A stretch of DNA of 64,000 bases from Flagellimonas aequoris. Lineage in GTDB: Bacteria > Bacteroidota > Bacteroidia > Flavobacteriales > Flavobacteriaceae. This document shows, in pieces, positions 40,832-49,252 of this stretch. The stretch spans positions 193,851 through 257,850 of the forward strand of contig NZ_QXFJ01000031.1 in assembly GCF_003584165.1 (NCBI RefSeq), written 5' to 3'. The notes beneath the pieces are model-generated. The model saw only the letters and a program-made list of their open reading frames with translations, had not been told where the DNA came from and did no database searches. A program made the position numbers and the translations under genes. Within the stretch, counting starts at the first letter, position 1. Every line of letters starts with the position of its first letter.

Positions 40832-42133
40832 ATGCGCACAAAATCGCTTAAAAAGAACAAAATCAATGTGGTAACCTTGGGCTGTAGCAAGAATGTCTAC
40901 GATTCTGAAGTACTGATGGGCCAACTGCGTGCCAACAACAAAGAAGTGGTCCATGAGGAGGAAGGCAATGTGGTAGTGATCAATACCTGCGGATTCATCG
41001 CCAATGCCAAGGAAGAAAGTGTGAATACCATTTTGGAGTACGTTCAAAAGAAAGAAGATGGGTTGGTGGACAAGGTTTTTGTGACCGGCTGTTTGAGTGA
41101 GCGATACAAACCAGATTTACAGAAGGAAATCCCAAATGTGGATGAATATTTCGGTACCAGTGACCTTCCTAATTTGTTGAAGGCATTGGGAGCTGACTAT
41201 AAGCACGAATTGATTGGGGAACGCTTGACGACCACCCCCAAAAACTATGCTTACCTTAAAATTGCAGAAGGTTGTGATAGGCCTTGTTCTTTTTGCGCCA
41301 TTCCGATCATGCGGGGAAAGCATAAGAGCACCCCGATTGAGGATTTGGTCGCCGAAGCGGAGAAGTTGGCTGCCAAAGGGGTCAAGGAACTCATTTTGAT
41401 TGCACAGGACCTTACCTATTATGGATTGGATCTGTATAAAAAACGAAATTTGGCCGAGTTGCTCGAGGCTTTGGTAAAAGTGGATGGCATTGAATGGATT
41501 CGTTTACATTATGCCTTCCCAACAGGGTTCCCGATGGATGTTTTGGAGGTGATGCGAAGGGAGCCAAAAATCTGTAATTATATCGATATCCCGTTACAGC
41601 ATATTTCTGATGCTATTTTGAAAAGTATGCGTAGAGGAACTACCCAGGCCAAGACCACAAAGTTATTGCAGGACTTTAGGGCTGCGGTACCGGGTATGGC
41701 CATCCGTACCACCTTGATTGTGGGATATCCTGGGGAAACGGAGGAGGATTTTCAGACCTTGAAGCAATGGGTAACCGATATGCGTTTTGAACGTTTGGGC
41801 TGTTTTACGTATAGCCATGAAGAGAATACGCATGCCTATACTTTGACGGATGATGTGCCCGAAGAAGTGAAGCAGGATCGCGCCAACCAAATTATGGAGA
41901 TACAATCCCAAATCTCATGGGAATTGAACCAAGAAAAAATTGGGAAGACGTTCCGTTGTATCATCGATAGAAAGGAAGGGAATTATTTTGTGGGTCGTAC
42001 GGAATTTGATTCCCCCGATGTGGACAATGAAGTCTTGATCGATGCAACCAAGCATTATGTGAAAATAGGTGACTTTACCGCTATCAAGATTTATGAGGCA
42101 TCGGATTATGATTTGTACGGAGAGCCAGCTTAA
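40832..42133 (+). CDS. rimO: Ribosomal protein S12 methylthiotransferase RimO
   Basis: The start at 40832 (MRTKSLKKNKINVVTLGCSKN) was chosen; an upstream ATG would place the promoter box inside the coding region. The 433-residue radical-SAM enzyme adds a methylthio group to an Asp of ribosomal protein S12. It has the three N-terminal cluster cysteines Cys18, Cys53 and Cys87 (TLGCSKN, NTCGFI, TGCLSER), the radical SAM triad Cys148, Cys152, Cys155 (GCDRPCSFCAIP), and a C-terminal TRAM domain. It ends with a 4-base tail-to-tail overlap with the large minus-strand fusion gene. Confidence 0.96.
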   Translation: MRTKSLKKNKINVVTLGCSKNVYDSEVLMGQLRANNKEVVHEEEGNVVVINTCGFIANAKEESVNTILEYVQKKEDGLVDKVFVTGCLSERYKPDLQKEIPNVDEYFGTSDLPNLLKALGADYKHELIGERLTTTPKNYAYLKIAEGCDRPCSFCAIPIMRGKHKSTPIEDLVAEAEKLAAKGVKELILIAQDLTYYGLDLYKKRNLAELLEALVKVDGIEWIRLHYAFPTGFPMDVLEVMRREPKICNYIDIPLQHISDAILKSMRRGTTQAKTTKLLQDFRAAVPGMAIRTTLIVGYPGETEEDFQTLKQWVTDMRFERLGCFTYSHEENTHAYTLTDDVPEEVKQDRANQIMEIQSQISWELNQEKIGKTFRCIIDRKEGNYFVGRTEFDSPDVDNEVLIDATKHYVKIGDFTAIKIYEASDYDLYGEPA

Positions 42134-44718
42134 CGATCTTGCATAAGGTCAATGTGCTGCTCTTCCTCCACAGGGATGTCGGAAGTCATAAGCGCATTTT
42201 TGATCACGCTGCTCCAAAGTGCATAACCCTTTTTGTTCAAATGCAGACCATCTGACATGTACAGCTCAGGCTTTGGCCGATTGTCCACACTGATCATTTG
42301 CCCGAACACGTTGATGAACTGGGCGTTGAGTTCCCCGATGACGTATTTGGAAAGCATCAGATTGGTCTCGATGATCTGAGGAATCATGGCCTCACGCTCA
42401 ATACTTGGTTTTAGGCTGATGAACGCCAATTGTACCTCTGGATATTTATTTAGGATCATTTGAACCAACTTATTGCAATCGTTGAGTACCTCTTGCGGAG
42501 TTTTTCCTTGGGCCAAATCATTTTCACCAGCATAGAGCACAATTTTGCTGGGGTGCGCGTCTTCGAAGATTTCATCAAAATAATGGATACACCAAGCATA
42601 GGTAGAACCGCCAAAGCCTAAATTGAGCACATTGAAGGGAGCGAGGTCCTTTTTCATACTTACCCATAGCCTTACCGACGAGCTGCCATAGAAAATAGTA
42701 AGGTCCTTCCCATTTTCCACATTGGCCACCCTTCGTTTCAACCTACGGATTTCGTTTTTCCAAATTTCGGGAGGCTCCTCCATTAGTTTCGATACAGGTG
42801 CCATTAAAAGCTCATCCGCTCTTTCCCGTGCTTCCTGTACATAGGTTTTATAGGTCTCCTGGTAGGATTTTACAAATGAGGACAAGCTTTCAGGATCGTT
42901 TGTGGGCAATCTTTCACTCAGTTTGAAAGGAGGTAAAATCTTGCAATAAAAAAGTCCATCTGGAATCCTCCTGTCAAAATTGGCCAATACCAAAGGAACA
43001 ATATAGGGTTCTGGTTCTGCAGCCATGGCCAACTTAAAAACCCCCATTTTGAAAGGTCCAGGGGATTCTTCCGTAGAATAGGAGGTACCTTCTGGACTGA
43101 TGACAAGATTATGTCCTTCCCGTAGATATTTCGAAGCGGTCTTGTAAAAAATGCTTCGTGTTTCCTTTTTACTATTGCCATCCACGACTTCCGATTCCTT
43201 GGTGTACACATTGATGTAACCCAGTTTGTTGTAATAATTCTGGTGGCCATATTCCTGACCACGGCCAATTCGAACCGTACGGATACCTGGGTCCTGATAC
43301 CTATCGTCCAAAATTTTTGAACTGATAAAATGCGAATCCAAGGTGATTTGGAACTTATTGTTCAGGGTATAGTACGAATGGTTGTACAGGTGGTTGTAGA
43401 TAAAGATGCAGCCACTTTTCTCGGGTAGGTTTTCCTGGCCTTCAATATGGTATTCCACATGGTCGAAAGCCTGTTTGGTCGCTTGCGCACATGCCTTTCG
43501 TACGTTTTCGGATTCTTCATCTTCCTGTTCCGCAACGGTTTCATAAATATGTTGAAGTCCCTTGGCAAATTTCAACTCCTGCATATCTTCCTGTAATAAT
43601 TCCAGGCTCAAGGAGGCAATGTGCCGTTCCAAATGAGAGCCGTTTCCAACCAAATGGGCCAAGGCATCATAGGCCAATTGTTTGGTATTGGTATTGCCTA
43701 AGAGATGGACCACTTGGTGCAAGGGGGAGGAAAGGGCCAATCTCGATTTGTTGTTTTCAATGAGTTGGTACACAGCCTGAAGGTTGTGCTTGCCCAATAA
43801 CCCCACATATCTAACAAAAGCTGCATTGATTTGGTTGCCCATTAACCAAAGCAATCGCATAAAGAAACGGCGTGCAAATTTGACATCACAGGATAAAAGA
43901 TCCAAAAGATCCTTTTGGTGGATGAAATACACCGAGGACTTTTGAGTGGTCAGTGCGGAACAGATATCCTTTTCGCCCATGGTGCACGACCAGCCAAAAA
44001 TGAAACCAGGGTTGCTGATGGCCCGCTGCTGGATTTCAATGCTTCCCTCCAATCTTTTGATGGCCACTTCTCCATGGATCAAGATAAAAATGCCGTTTGT
44101 GGGCCTGTCCTGAATATAGAGCACTTCATCCGGTTCATACTCGCGCCGTTCGGCGAGTGATGCCATTTGGGAGAGTTGCTTTTCATCAAAATGATCCAAA
44201 AAAGGGGAACGCCGCATAAGGGAAACCACTTCCGATCTCTCGGCATCGGGACTTACAAAGAATTCCCTGTCCTTACGCAAAGGTCTATTTTGGGCTGCCT
44301 GTAAAAGATCGGTCTGTTTCAAGAGCGCCTGTCTCAATTGATGGTATAAGGAGCCGCAGATTTTTTTGAGCAATGCATTTTCGGTGTCGTTCCTCAGGTG
44401 AGGTAACATGACCCCGATCGGGACTTCAAAAAAAGTAGCTTGGTCCGATGCGACCACAATTTTGTACGTATAGCGTTTACGCTCGCTCAACCCGTTAAGG
44501 CCCAACGTACTCATAGGCTCAGAAATTTGGCAGACCAAGACTTCGTCTTCGGGATTTGTCAGGGAAGTAAAGTAATCAAAAGTACCCTGAACCAACCATC
44601 TAAAAGTTTTGACTTTGGTATGGATGTTACAGATGATGTGGTCTTTGGGGTAGGACTGAAGGGTTCCTTCGGGGAACTGGCTTATTAATTGTTTAATGTC
44701 CGCATTCAAATGCCTCAC
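42130..44718 (-). CDS. Multidomain protein: cyclic-nucleotide-binding-like x2, PlsC acyltransferase, SGNH hydrolase
   Basis: The 862-residue protein has no signal peptide. Domains in order: a cNMP-binding-like beta-roll (about 20-110); a clearer one (about 170-285; LMRRSPFLDHFDEKQLSQM, EYEPDEVLYIQDRPTNGIFILIHGEVAI, FGW...), which lacks the usual phosphate-cassette Arg; a helical linker (290-415); a PlsC-like acyltransferase (about 420-620) with NH442-443, SPEGTSYS (541-548), GPFKMG and YIVPLVLAN; and an SGNH/GDSL hydrolase (673-840) with GSSS (678-681), FGGS, GEND (731-734) and DGLH (823-826). In the acyltransferase the Asp of HxxxxD is Ser448. Lipid remodelling under nucleotide or other control is the inference. 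The gene is monocistronic. Confidence 0.85.
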   Translation of the reverse strand: MRHLNADIKQLISQFPEGTLQSYPKDHIICNIHTKVKTFRWLVQGTFDYFTSLTNPEDEVLVCQISEPMSTLGLNGLSERKRYTYKIVVASDQATFFEVPIGVMLPHLRNDTENALLKKICGSLYHQLRQALLKQTDLLQAAQNRPLRKDREFFVSPDAERSEVVSLMRRSPFLDHFDEKQLSQMASLAERREYEPDEVLYIQDRPTNGIFILIHGEVAIKRLEGSIEIQQRAISNPGFIFGWSCTMGEKDICSALTTQKSSVYFIHQKDLLDLLSCDVKFARRFFMRLLWLMGNQINAAFVRYVGLLGKHNLQAVYQLIENNKSRLALSSPLHQVVHLLGNTNTKQLAYDALAHLVGNGSHLERHIASLSLELLQEDMQELKFAKGLQHIYETVAEQEDEESENVRKACAQATKQAFDHVEYHIEGQENLPEKSGCIFIYNHLYNHSYYTLNNKFQITLDSHFISSKILDDRYQDPGIRTVRIGRGQEYGHQNYYNKLGYINVYTKESEVVDGNSKKETRSIFYKTASKYLREGHNLVISPEGTSYSTEESPGPFKMGVFKLAMAAEPEPYIVPLVLANFDRRIPDGLFYCKILPPFKLSERLPTNDPESLSSFVKSYQETYKTYVQEARERADELLMAPVSKLMEEPPEIWKNEIRRLKRRVANVENGKDLTIFYGSSSVRLWVSMKKDLAPFNVLNLGFGGSTYAWCIHYFDEIFEDAHPSKIVLYAGENDLAQGKTPQEVLNDCNKLVQMILNKYPEVQLAFISLKPSIEREAMIPQIIETNLMLSKYVIGELNAQFINVFGQMISVDNRPKPELYMSDGLHLNKKGYALWSSVIKNALMTSDIPVEEEQHIDLMQDR

Positions 44719-45063
44719 TGGCCTGTCTCAAGTATGGGTTGGTGACATGAACATCATCAAAAAAAAGCACATGGGAAAAGGATTTGGAAATAAAAACCAA
44801 ATTAGAAATATAGGGGGTGCTCACTGATGGTATCCTAAAAATTGAAGGAGCATCTTATAAAATCCTTAATTTAATAACATGGTATTTGAGGGTGAAAAAT
44901 CGGTGTATTTTATTTTTTACCCTTTTGGAGAGTCTCAAAACCTGATAACGATCATGTTAATTATCTAATTACATAGGTACTTTTAGGGAACCTTTAGAGC
45001 AATGGATATCAATCTATTGCAAAAACTGACTTGAAAGCACGGAAAAATTACTAAACCAAAAAT
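44719..45063. other. 345-base intergenic region between divergent genes
   Basis: The spacer between the fusion gene and the DoxX gene is AT-rich. No small open frame, tRNA, strong hairpin or complete -33/-7 pair was recognised; promoters for both genes must lie here. Confidence 0.4.
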
Positions 45064-45546
45064 ATGGACCTAAATCAAAATAAATTGAAAGTGAGTGTCA
45101 CGCTACTCCGAATACTGATAGGGTGGCATTTTTTATTTGAGGGCGTCGTGAAAATGTACAATCCCGAATGGACATCTTTCGGGTATCTGGCAACCGCGCA
45201 GGGCCCTTTTAAATGGTTCTTTACCGCGCTGGTGGGCGATGCCACGATCGGCTGGGTAGACACCTTGAACATCGTTGCCCTTATGGTGGTGGGAATCACC
45301 TTCATTCTAGGAATTTTTGAAAGGGTAGGAGCTTTTGTAGGCATGGGGCTTTTGGCCCTCTACTTTTTTGCCCACCCGCCATTTCCCGGACTTACCCAGT
45401 TGAATGTGGAAGGCAGCTATTGGTTCGTGAACAAGAATCTGATAGAACTAGTGGCCTGTTTGGTGATTTACCAATTGCCAACCGGCCAATATTTTGGGTT
45501 GGAATACCTACGGAAAAACAGACTAACTAAAATGCAAGAGCAATGA
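45064..45546 (+). CDS. DoxX family membrane protein
   Basis: The 160-residue protein has four membrane helices (about 12-30, 60-80, 85-105 and 120-138) and the DoxX/DoxD-like opening LRILIGWHFLFEGVVKMYNPEW...GYL, with GPFKWFFTALVG. DoxD/DoxX homologues can be the membrane subunit of quinone-linked oxidoreductases. The gene overlaps the start of a Tat-exported Gfo/Idh-type oxidoreductase by 4 bases (ATGA), so the two are coupled. That suggests a membrane partner for the exported enzyme, but this is inference. Confidence 0.88.
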   Translation: MDLNQNKLKVSVTLLRILIGWHFLFEGVVKMYNPEWTSFGYLATAQGPFKWFFTALVGDATIGWVDTLNIVALMVVGITFILGIFERVGAFVGMGLLALYFFAHPPFPGLTQLNVEGSYWFVNKNLIELVACLVIYQLPTGQYFGLEYLRKNRLTKMQEQ

Positions 45547-47159
45547 AATGGACTAGAAGAGACCTTTTGATCGGATTGGGAGGACTCCCCATACTTGGAG
45601 CGGTATGGTGGGCCGGAGCAGCAAACACCGTAGGGTCCAGAAGAAAACGTTCCGAAATCTTGGAACAGCTCAACATTACTCCATCATTGCCACCCGCCGT
45701 ACCCGGTATTGGCGGAGAGCCTGTTCGGGTCGGGATCATTGGATTCGGTATCCGGGGGGAGCAACTTTGTAGGGCTTTGGGTTTTGCCACCGAAAATTGG
45801 AAGGAACAAATGCGCTTGGCAGCACAGGAAGATGCCAACAATCATGCCCTTGAAGATTTTATGGGCCAAGAAAAGCTCAACGTGAAATTGGTGGGTATCT
45901 GTGATGTGTTTGATGTGAGGGCAGATAATTTTATCGACTCCTTTTCAACTCCGGAAAATCCGATAAAGAGATACATCACTTATAAAGATATGATAGGAAG
46001 CGGTGACGTGGACGCGGTGGTGATTGCTACACCCGATCACTGGCACGCTCCCATATCCATAGAGGCACTGAACCACAACGTACATGTGTATGTTGAAAAA
46101 CCCATGACACATACCGTAGGGGAGACCTATCTTTTACGGGATGCCGCCAAAAACTCCAAAGCGGTGTTGGCAGTGGGGCATCAACATAGACAAACCTTGA
46201 GCTTTAGTACGGCCAGGGATATTGTTGAAAAAGGTACGTTGGGCCATGTTTCGCTCATTCAGACCAATACCAACAGGAATGATGATAACGGGGCATGGAA
46301 CTACGACATCCATGAAAAAGCAAGTCCTGAAACCATAGATTGGGAACAATTTTTGGGTTCGGCACCAAATGTACCGTTCAATAAAAACCATTTTTTCAGA
46401 TGGAGAAAATGGTGGGCCTATGGATCAGGACTTTCTGGGGATTTGTTGACCCATGACTACGATCGTCTGAACTGTGTGCTCAATATGGGCATTCCCTCTT
46501 CGGTGAGTGCTTCAGGTGGTATCTATACCCACAATGATGGCAGGAACGTTCCCGATGTGATCCAGGTGAACATGGAATTTCCTGATTACAGTACAGGAAG
46601 CAGTCAAGCCAAAGGCAAAGAAAAGGGGATGACCTTCTGTTATAGTGCTACCTTGGGTAATGGTTTCAATAGACCGACCATTTTGATGGGGCACGATGCT
46701 ACCATGGAACTGGGCAATAAATTGACCATTTGGCCCGATGGGGCTTCTACCCGCTATGCTGAAATGATCGAAGCCGGAAAAATGAACCCTGGAGTGCCTA
46801 TTTATCAATACAATCCAGCAGCCAATGTGCCCGATGCCATTTCTTCGGCCACTTCCCAATATTTTGCGGACAAAGGCCTTATGTGGACCTATATCGATGG
46901 GGTCCGTGTGGATTCCACTTTCTTGCACATGCGGGAGTGGTTGAGCGTGATCAAGAACGGCGGAAAAGTGAGCTGCGGTATCAATGAAGGGTTCGAGGAA
47001 GCTATCTCCGCCCATATGGCAGGTCTATCATGGAAATTAGGCCGAAAAATTGAATGGGATCCCAATACTGAAATGTTGAAGCCCATTGAAGGTATTGATT
47101 TTGATGAAGTATTACTGGCCAACGGTACTTGGGATGTGAAACCCGAGATGGTTGGTTGA
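45543..47159 (+). CDS. Tat-exported Gfo/Idh/MocA family oxidoreductase
   Basis: The 538-residue protein opens with a twin-arginine signal (WTRRDLLIGLGGLPILGAVWWAG), indicating folded export with bound cofactor. The Rossmann domain (about 58-200) has VGIIGFGIRGEQLCRALG, a CDVFDVRADNF loop, VIATPDHWHAPIS and the conserved VYVEKPMTH. The C-terminal alpha/beta dimerisation domain runs to about 500 and includes QTNTNRND, SGDLLTHDYD and SHLHMREW-like text (FLHMREW). The family uses NAD(P) on sugars or inositols; exported Bacteroidota members are often linked to glycan breakdown. It is coupled to a DoxX gene and ends in a good terminator. Confidence 0.92.
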   Translation: MKWTRRDLLIGLGGLPILGAVWWAGAANTVGSRRKRSEILEQLNITPSLPPAVPGIGGEPVRVGIIGFGIRGEQLCRALGFATENWKEQMRLAAQEDANNHALEDFMGQEKLNVKLVGICDVFDVRADNFIDSFSTPENPIKRYITYKDMIGSGDVDAVVIATPDHWHAPISIEALNHNVHVYVEKPMTHTVGETYLLRDAAKNSKAVLAVGHQHRQTLSFSTARDIVEKGTLGHVSLIQTNTNRNDDNGAWNYDIHEKASPETIDWEQFLGSAPNVPFNKNHFFRWRKWWAYGSGLSGDLLTHDYDRLNCVLNMGIPSSVSASGGIYTHNDGRNVPDVIQVNMEFPDYSTGSSQAKGKEKGMTFCYSATLGNGFNRPTILMGHDATMELGNKLTIWPDGASTRYAEMIEAGKMNPGVPIYQYNPAANVPDAISSATSQYFADKGLMWTYIDGVRVDSTFLHMREWLSVIKNGGKVSCGINEGFEEAISAHMAGLSWKLGRKIEWDPNTEMLKPIEGIDFDEVLLANGTWDVKPEMVG

Positions 47160-47195
47160 GGTTTATAGATTTTTACGTTTTTCTAATCCGGAAAG

Positions 47196-47246
47196 TGGGA
47201 TGTTGCCTCCAAGGAATTCGGCTCCTTAGGGCAATGTCCCATTTTT
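47196..47246 (+). terminator. Terminator of the DoxX-Gfo/Idh operon
   Basis: A long hairpin pairs TGGGATGTTGCC with GGCAATGTCCCA (two G-U pairs), contains a smaller AAGGA/TCCTT stem inside, and is followed by five T. Confidence 0.75.
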
Positions 47247-47275
47247 CATCCTATTATTTTTTGATTTGGTAGTGG

Positions 47276-48415
47276 CTACCTTTTTCGCTGTAGTTCGTAT
47301 TGATATAATTCCCTTCCCAGTTGGGCTAGAAAAGGGATGCCCACTTCATCATATTCATAGGCATCATCATTAAAAATACCATCGCTGTTTACCAAAATGG
47401 TGGCAACGATCATAAAATCCACTTGGTTTTGGGTGTCTTGTATGTAAGCACAATCCGTAAGGGTACCATAGGCATAGCCCACTTTGTTGTAGATTTTGAT
47501 ATGATCGGGCATTGGGTCGGTACTGTCCCCGAACATGAAGAACTTCACATAGCTATCGTAAAATTCCTCTGGATCATATCCTAATTGCGGTGGCAGGGTA
47601 TGCATGGCCTCCAACAAAAAATCACGCTGTGTTTGATTCAAATTGAACCGCTCCTCTTTTGGGAAAGCCTCAGGAAATATGGTTCGCTTCAGCAAAGCTG
47701 ATTGTGCCTGTATGGGATAATAGTTTTTGAGGGAAAAGTCAAAAGGCGCCATTTGCAGGGAATCCTCGGCATAAAAGGCTCTACCTTTTTTAATGTACTT
47801 CAGTTGTAAAGGCTTTGCGGGAGTGTTTATGATAGATTCCGTTACCGCTGTTGTAGAGTCGTTCAGATAGATGACCAATGGTTTCGTGGTCACGTCATCG
47901 GCATTTGGCGCCGAGAGTCTATGGGCAATCCGGATGGGCGCGACCCCTCTTCTGAGCATGCGCCGATTCAGGTCATCCTGCCCTAAAAATTCCACCAATC
48001 GGTTATTGGCAGCATTGTCAGAAACGGCAAAAATCTCGGAAATGCATTTGGCAAAAGTAGTCTCCACGGAATCTCCCTCCACATAAAATCGTGTGTTCAG
48101 GTCAAGGGAATCAATTTCATTGAGTTTTTCCAAAGTGGCCACCGCTGCAGGAAATTTGGCCGTACTGGCAGGATAGAAATAATTTTCCGCATCAACCTGA
48201 AAATCAAAATCAGTAAAGACAATGCTGTCGTTCCGTCTGTCAATTTGGGTGTAACGAATCTGGACCTCATGTTCCTTCAAATGGTCCATCACGTTCCTGA
48301 TCAATGGGTTTTCAGAGGCAAGGGCATGTTCCAGAGGATTTTCATTACTTACCTCCTTGCAGGACATCGTTAAAAGTGTCGCCGCGGTTAGTGCAATCCT
48401 GGTCCACATGGGCAT
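47276..48415 (-). CDS. Class A beta-lactamase-fold lipoprotein
   Basis: The 379-residue product has a lipoprotein signal (IALTAATLLTMSC-KE). The three active-site elements of the fold are present: Ser84-x-x-Lys87 in YPASTAKFP, Ser132-Asp-Asn134 in AVSDNAANNRL, and Lys-x-Gly in YNKVGYAYG. The Glu166-type omega loop of true class A beta-lactamases was not found with certainty. It is about 90 residues longer than typical enzymes (near 290), with insertions around the middle (DSTTAVTESIINTPAKPLQL). It may act on cell-wall peptides. Three bases separate it from the next minus-strand gene upstream. Confidence 0.87.
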   Translation of the reverse strand: MPMWTRIALTAATLLTMSCKEVSNENPLEHALASENPLIRNVMDHLKEHEVQIRYTQIDRRNDSIVFTDFDFQVDAENYFYPASTAKFPAAVATLEKLNEIDSLDLNTRFYVEGDSVETTFAKCISEIFAVSDNAANNRLVEFLGQDDLNRRMLRRGVAPIRIAHRLSAPNADDVTTKPLVIYLNDSTTAVTESIINTPAKPLQLKYIKKGRAFYAEDSLQMAPFDFSLKNYYPIQAQSALLKRTIFPEAFPKEERFNLNQTQRDFLLEAMHTLPPQLGYDPEEFYDSYVKFFMFGDSTDPMPDHIKIYNKVGYAYGTLTDCAYIQDTQNQVDFMIVATILVNSDGIFNDDAYEYDEVGIPFLAQLGRELYQYELQRKR

Positions 48416-48418
48416 AGA

Positions 48419-48676
48419 TTAAAGGTCTCCGGTATATACTTGGCCCCTGTGCGGTTTTAGAATATCCTTGACCTCTTTCAGTTCAAATTCGGCAACGACC
48501 AAAAAGGCGATGCTGTGGGTAGGGCCAAAATGTTCAACCCCTGAGAGGTCGAACTTGAGTTCCTCCACAACCACAAATTCCTCAAGATGTTTTAGGTAAT
48601 GCTCGGCAGTACGTGCTGCATTGGGACCCCTAAAGTCCCAAATGATCTTAATCTTACGGTCCAAAATTTTCTCCAT
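48419..48676 (-). CDS. Small protein of unknown function
   Basis: The 85-residue product is not recognised. It has an alpha/beta composition with text KIIWDFRGPNAARTAEHYLKHLEEF, then VVVEELKFDLSGVEHFGPTHSIAFLVV, and a short tail. The AARTAEHYLKHLEEF helix and the GP.HS.AFL helix suggest a compact globular cytosolic domain. It lies 2 bases after the SRPBCC gene and 3 bases before the lipoprotein gene, so the three minus-strand genes form an operon. No signal peptide or metal site was seen. Confidence 0.7.
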   Translation of the reverse strand: MEKILDRKIKIIWDFRGPNAARTAEHYLKHLEEFVVVEELKFDLSGVEHFGPTHSIAFLVVAEFELKEVKDILKPHRGQVYTGDL

Positions 48677-48678
48677 GG

Positions 48679-49134
48679 TTATTGTGAATCGGTTGCGGAA
48701 ATTCCTTCTTCGGCAAATTTCTTAAAATCCTGCATATAAATCAACGTCTGTTTTTTAAAAGCCCCGGGCATCAAAAAACCCATCAACTTCATCCCAAAAC
48801 CTGAGAACTGAAAATCAGATTCCGTAACCCAACGGGTCTTGCCATCCTCGTCCCTGTAATAGTTTTTTTGTAGGTTGTGTACTCCTTTGGCATCATAGGT
48901 GGCATGCATCTCTTCGGGTAGGTTTTTTTTGATGATGGTTTCGATCAAGTCCATTTCCCTATTGCCCATTTTATACTTGAGGCCCATTTGTGCCCCTTCC
49001 TGCCCTGGGTTTTTGGAAAGTTGCTCATAACTTACAAGTCCCTTTTGCCAATGCTTCATGTTCTCCGGGTCTTCCAGTTTTTTGATGAATTCGTCCCTAG
49101 GGAGATCTATCAGGATTTCGGTTGTGTACTTCAT
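48679..49134 (-). CDS. SRPBCC (START-like) domain protein
   Basis: The 151-residue protein has the START-like beta-alpha-beta sandwich pattern: EILIDLPRDEFIKKLEDPENMKHWQKGLVSYEQL, a GLKYKMGNREMDLIETI strand pair, MHATYDAKGVHN and the C-terminal long helix KQTLIYMQDFKKFAEEG. These domains bind hydrophobic ligands in a deep pocket, and the ligand here is unknown. It is the first gene of a three-gene minus-strand operon and is divergent from the SurA-like lipoprotein gene. Confidence 0.87.
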   Translation of the reverse strand: MKYTTEILIDLPRDEFIKKLEDPENMKHWQKGLVSYEQLSKNPGQEGAQMGLKYKMGNREMDLIETIIKKNLPEEMHATYDAKGVHNLQKNYYRDEDGKTRWVTESDFQFSGFGMKLMGFLMPGAFKKQTLIYMQDFKKFAEEGISATDSQ

Positions 49135-49218
49135 TTGGTTTGGTTTTGCACTAATGTAACAAATTCTTTCTTGGTGGATGGGCTCTACTAAAAATCTGTT
49201 AATCGGAATGCCACTTAC

Positions 49219-49248
49219 TTGTAAGGGATTTTGTAATTGTTATTTTTG
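49219..49248 (+). promoter_or_regulatory. Promoter of the SurA-like operon, nearly leaderless
   Basis: TTG (49219-49221) and TATTTTTG (49241-49248) are separated by 19 bases, a textbook Bacteroidota -33/-7 pair. The chosen ATG at 49253 lies only 4 bases after the box, so transcription should start at or within a base of the start codon. Confidence 0.65.
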
Positions 49249-49252
49249 CGAA

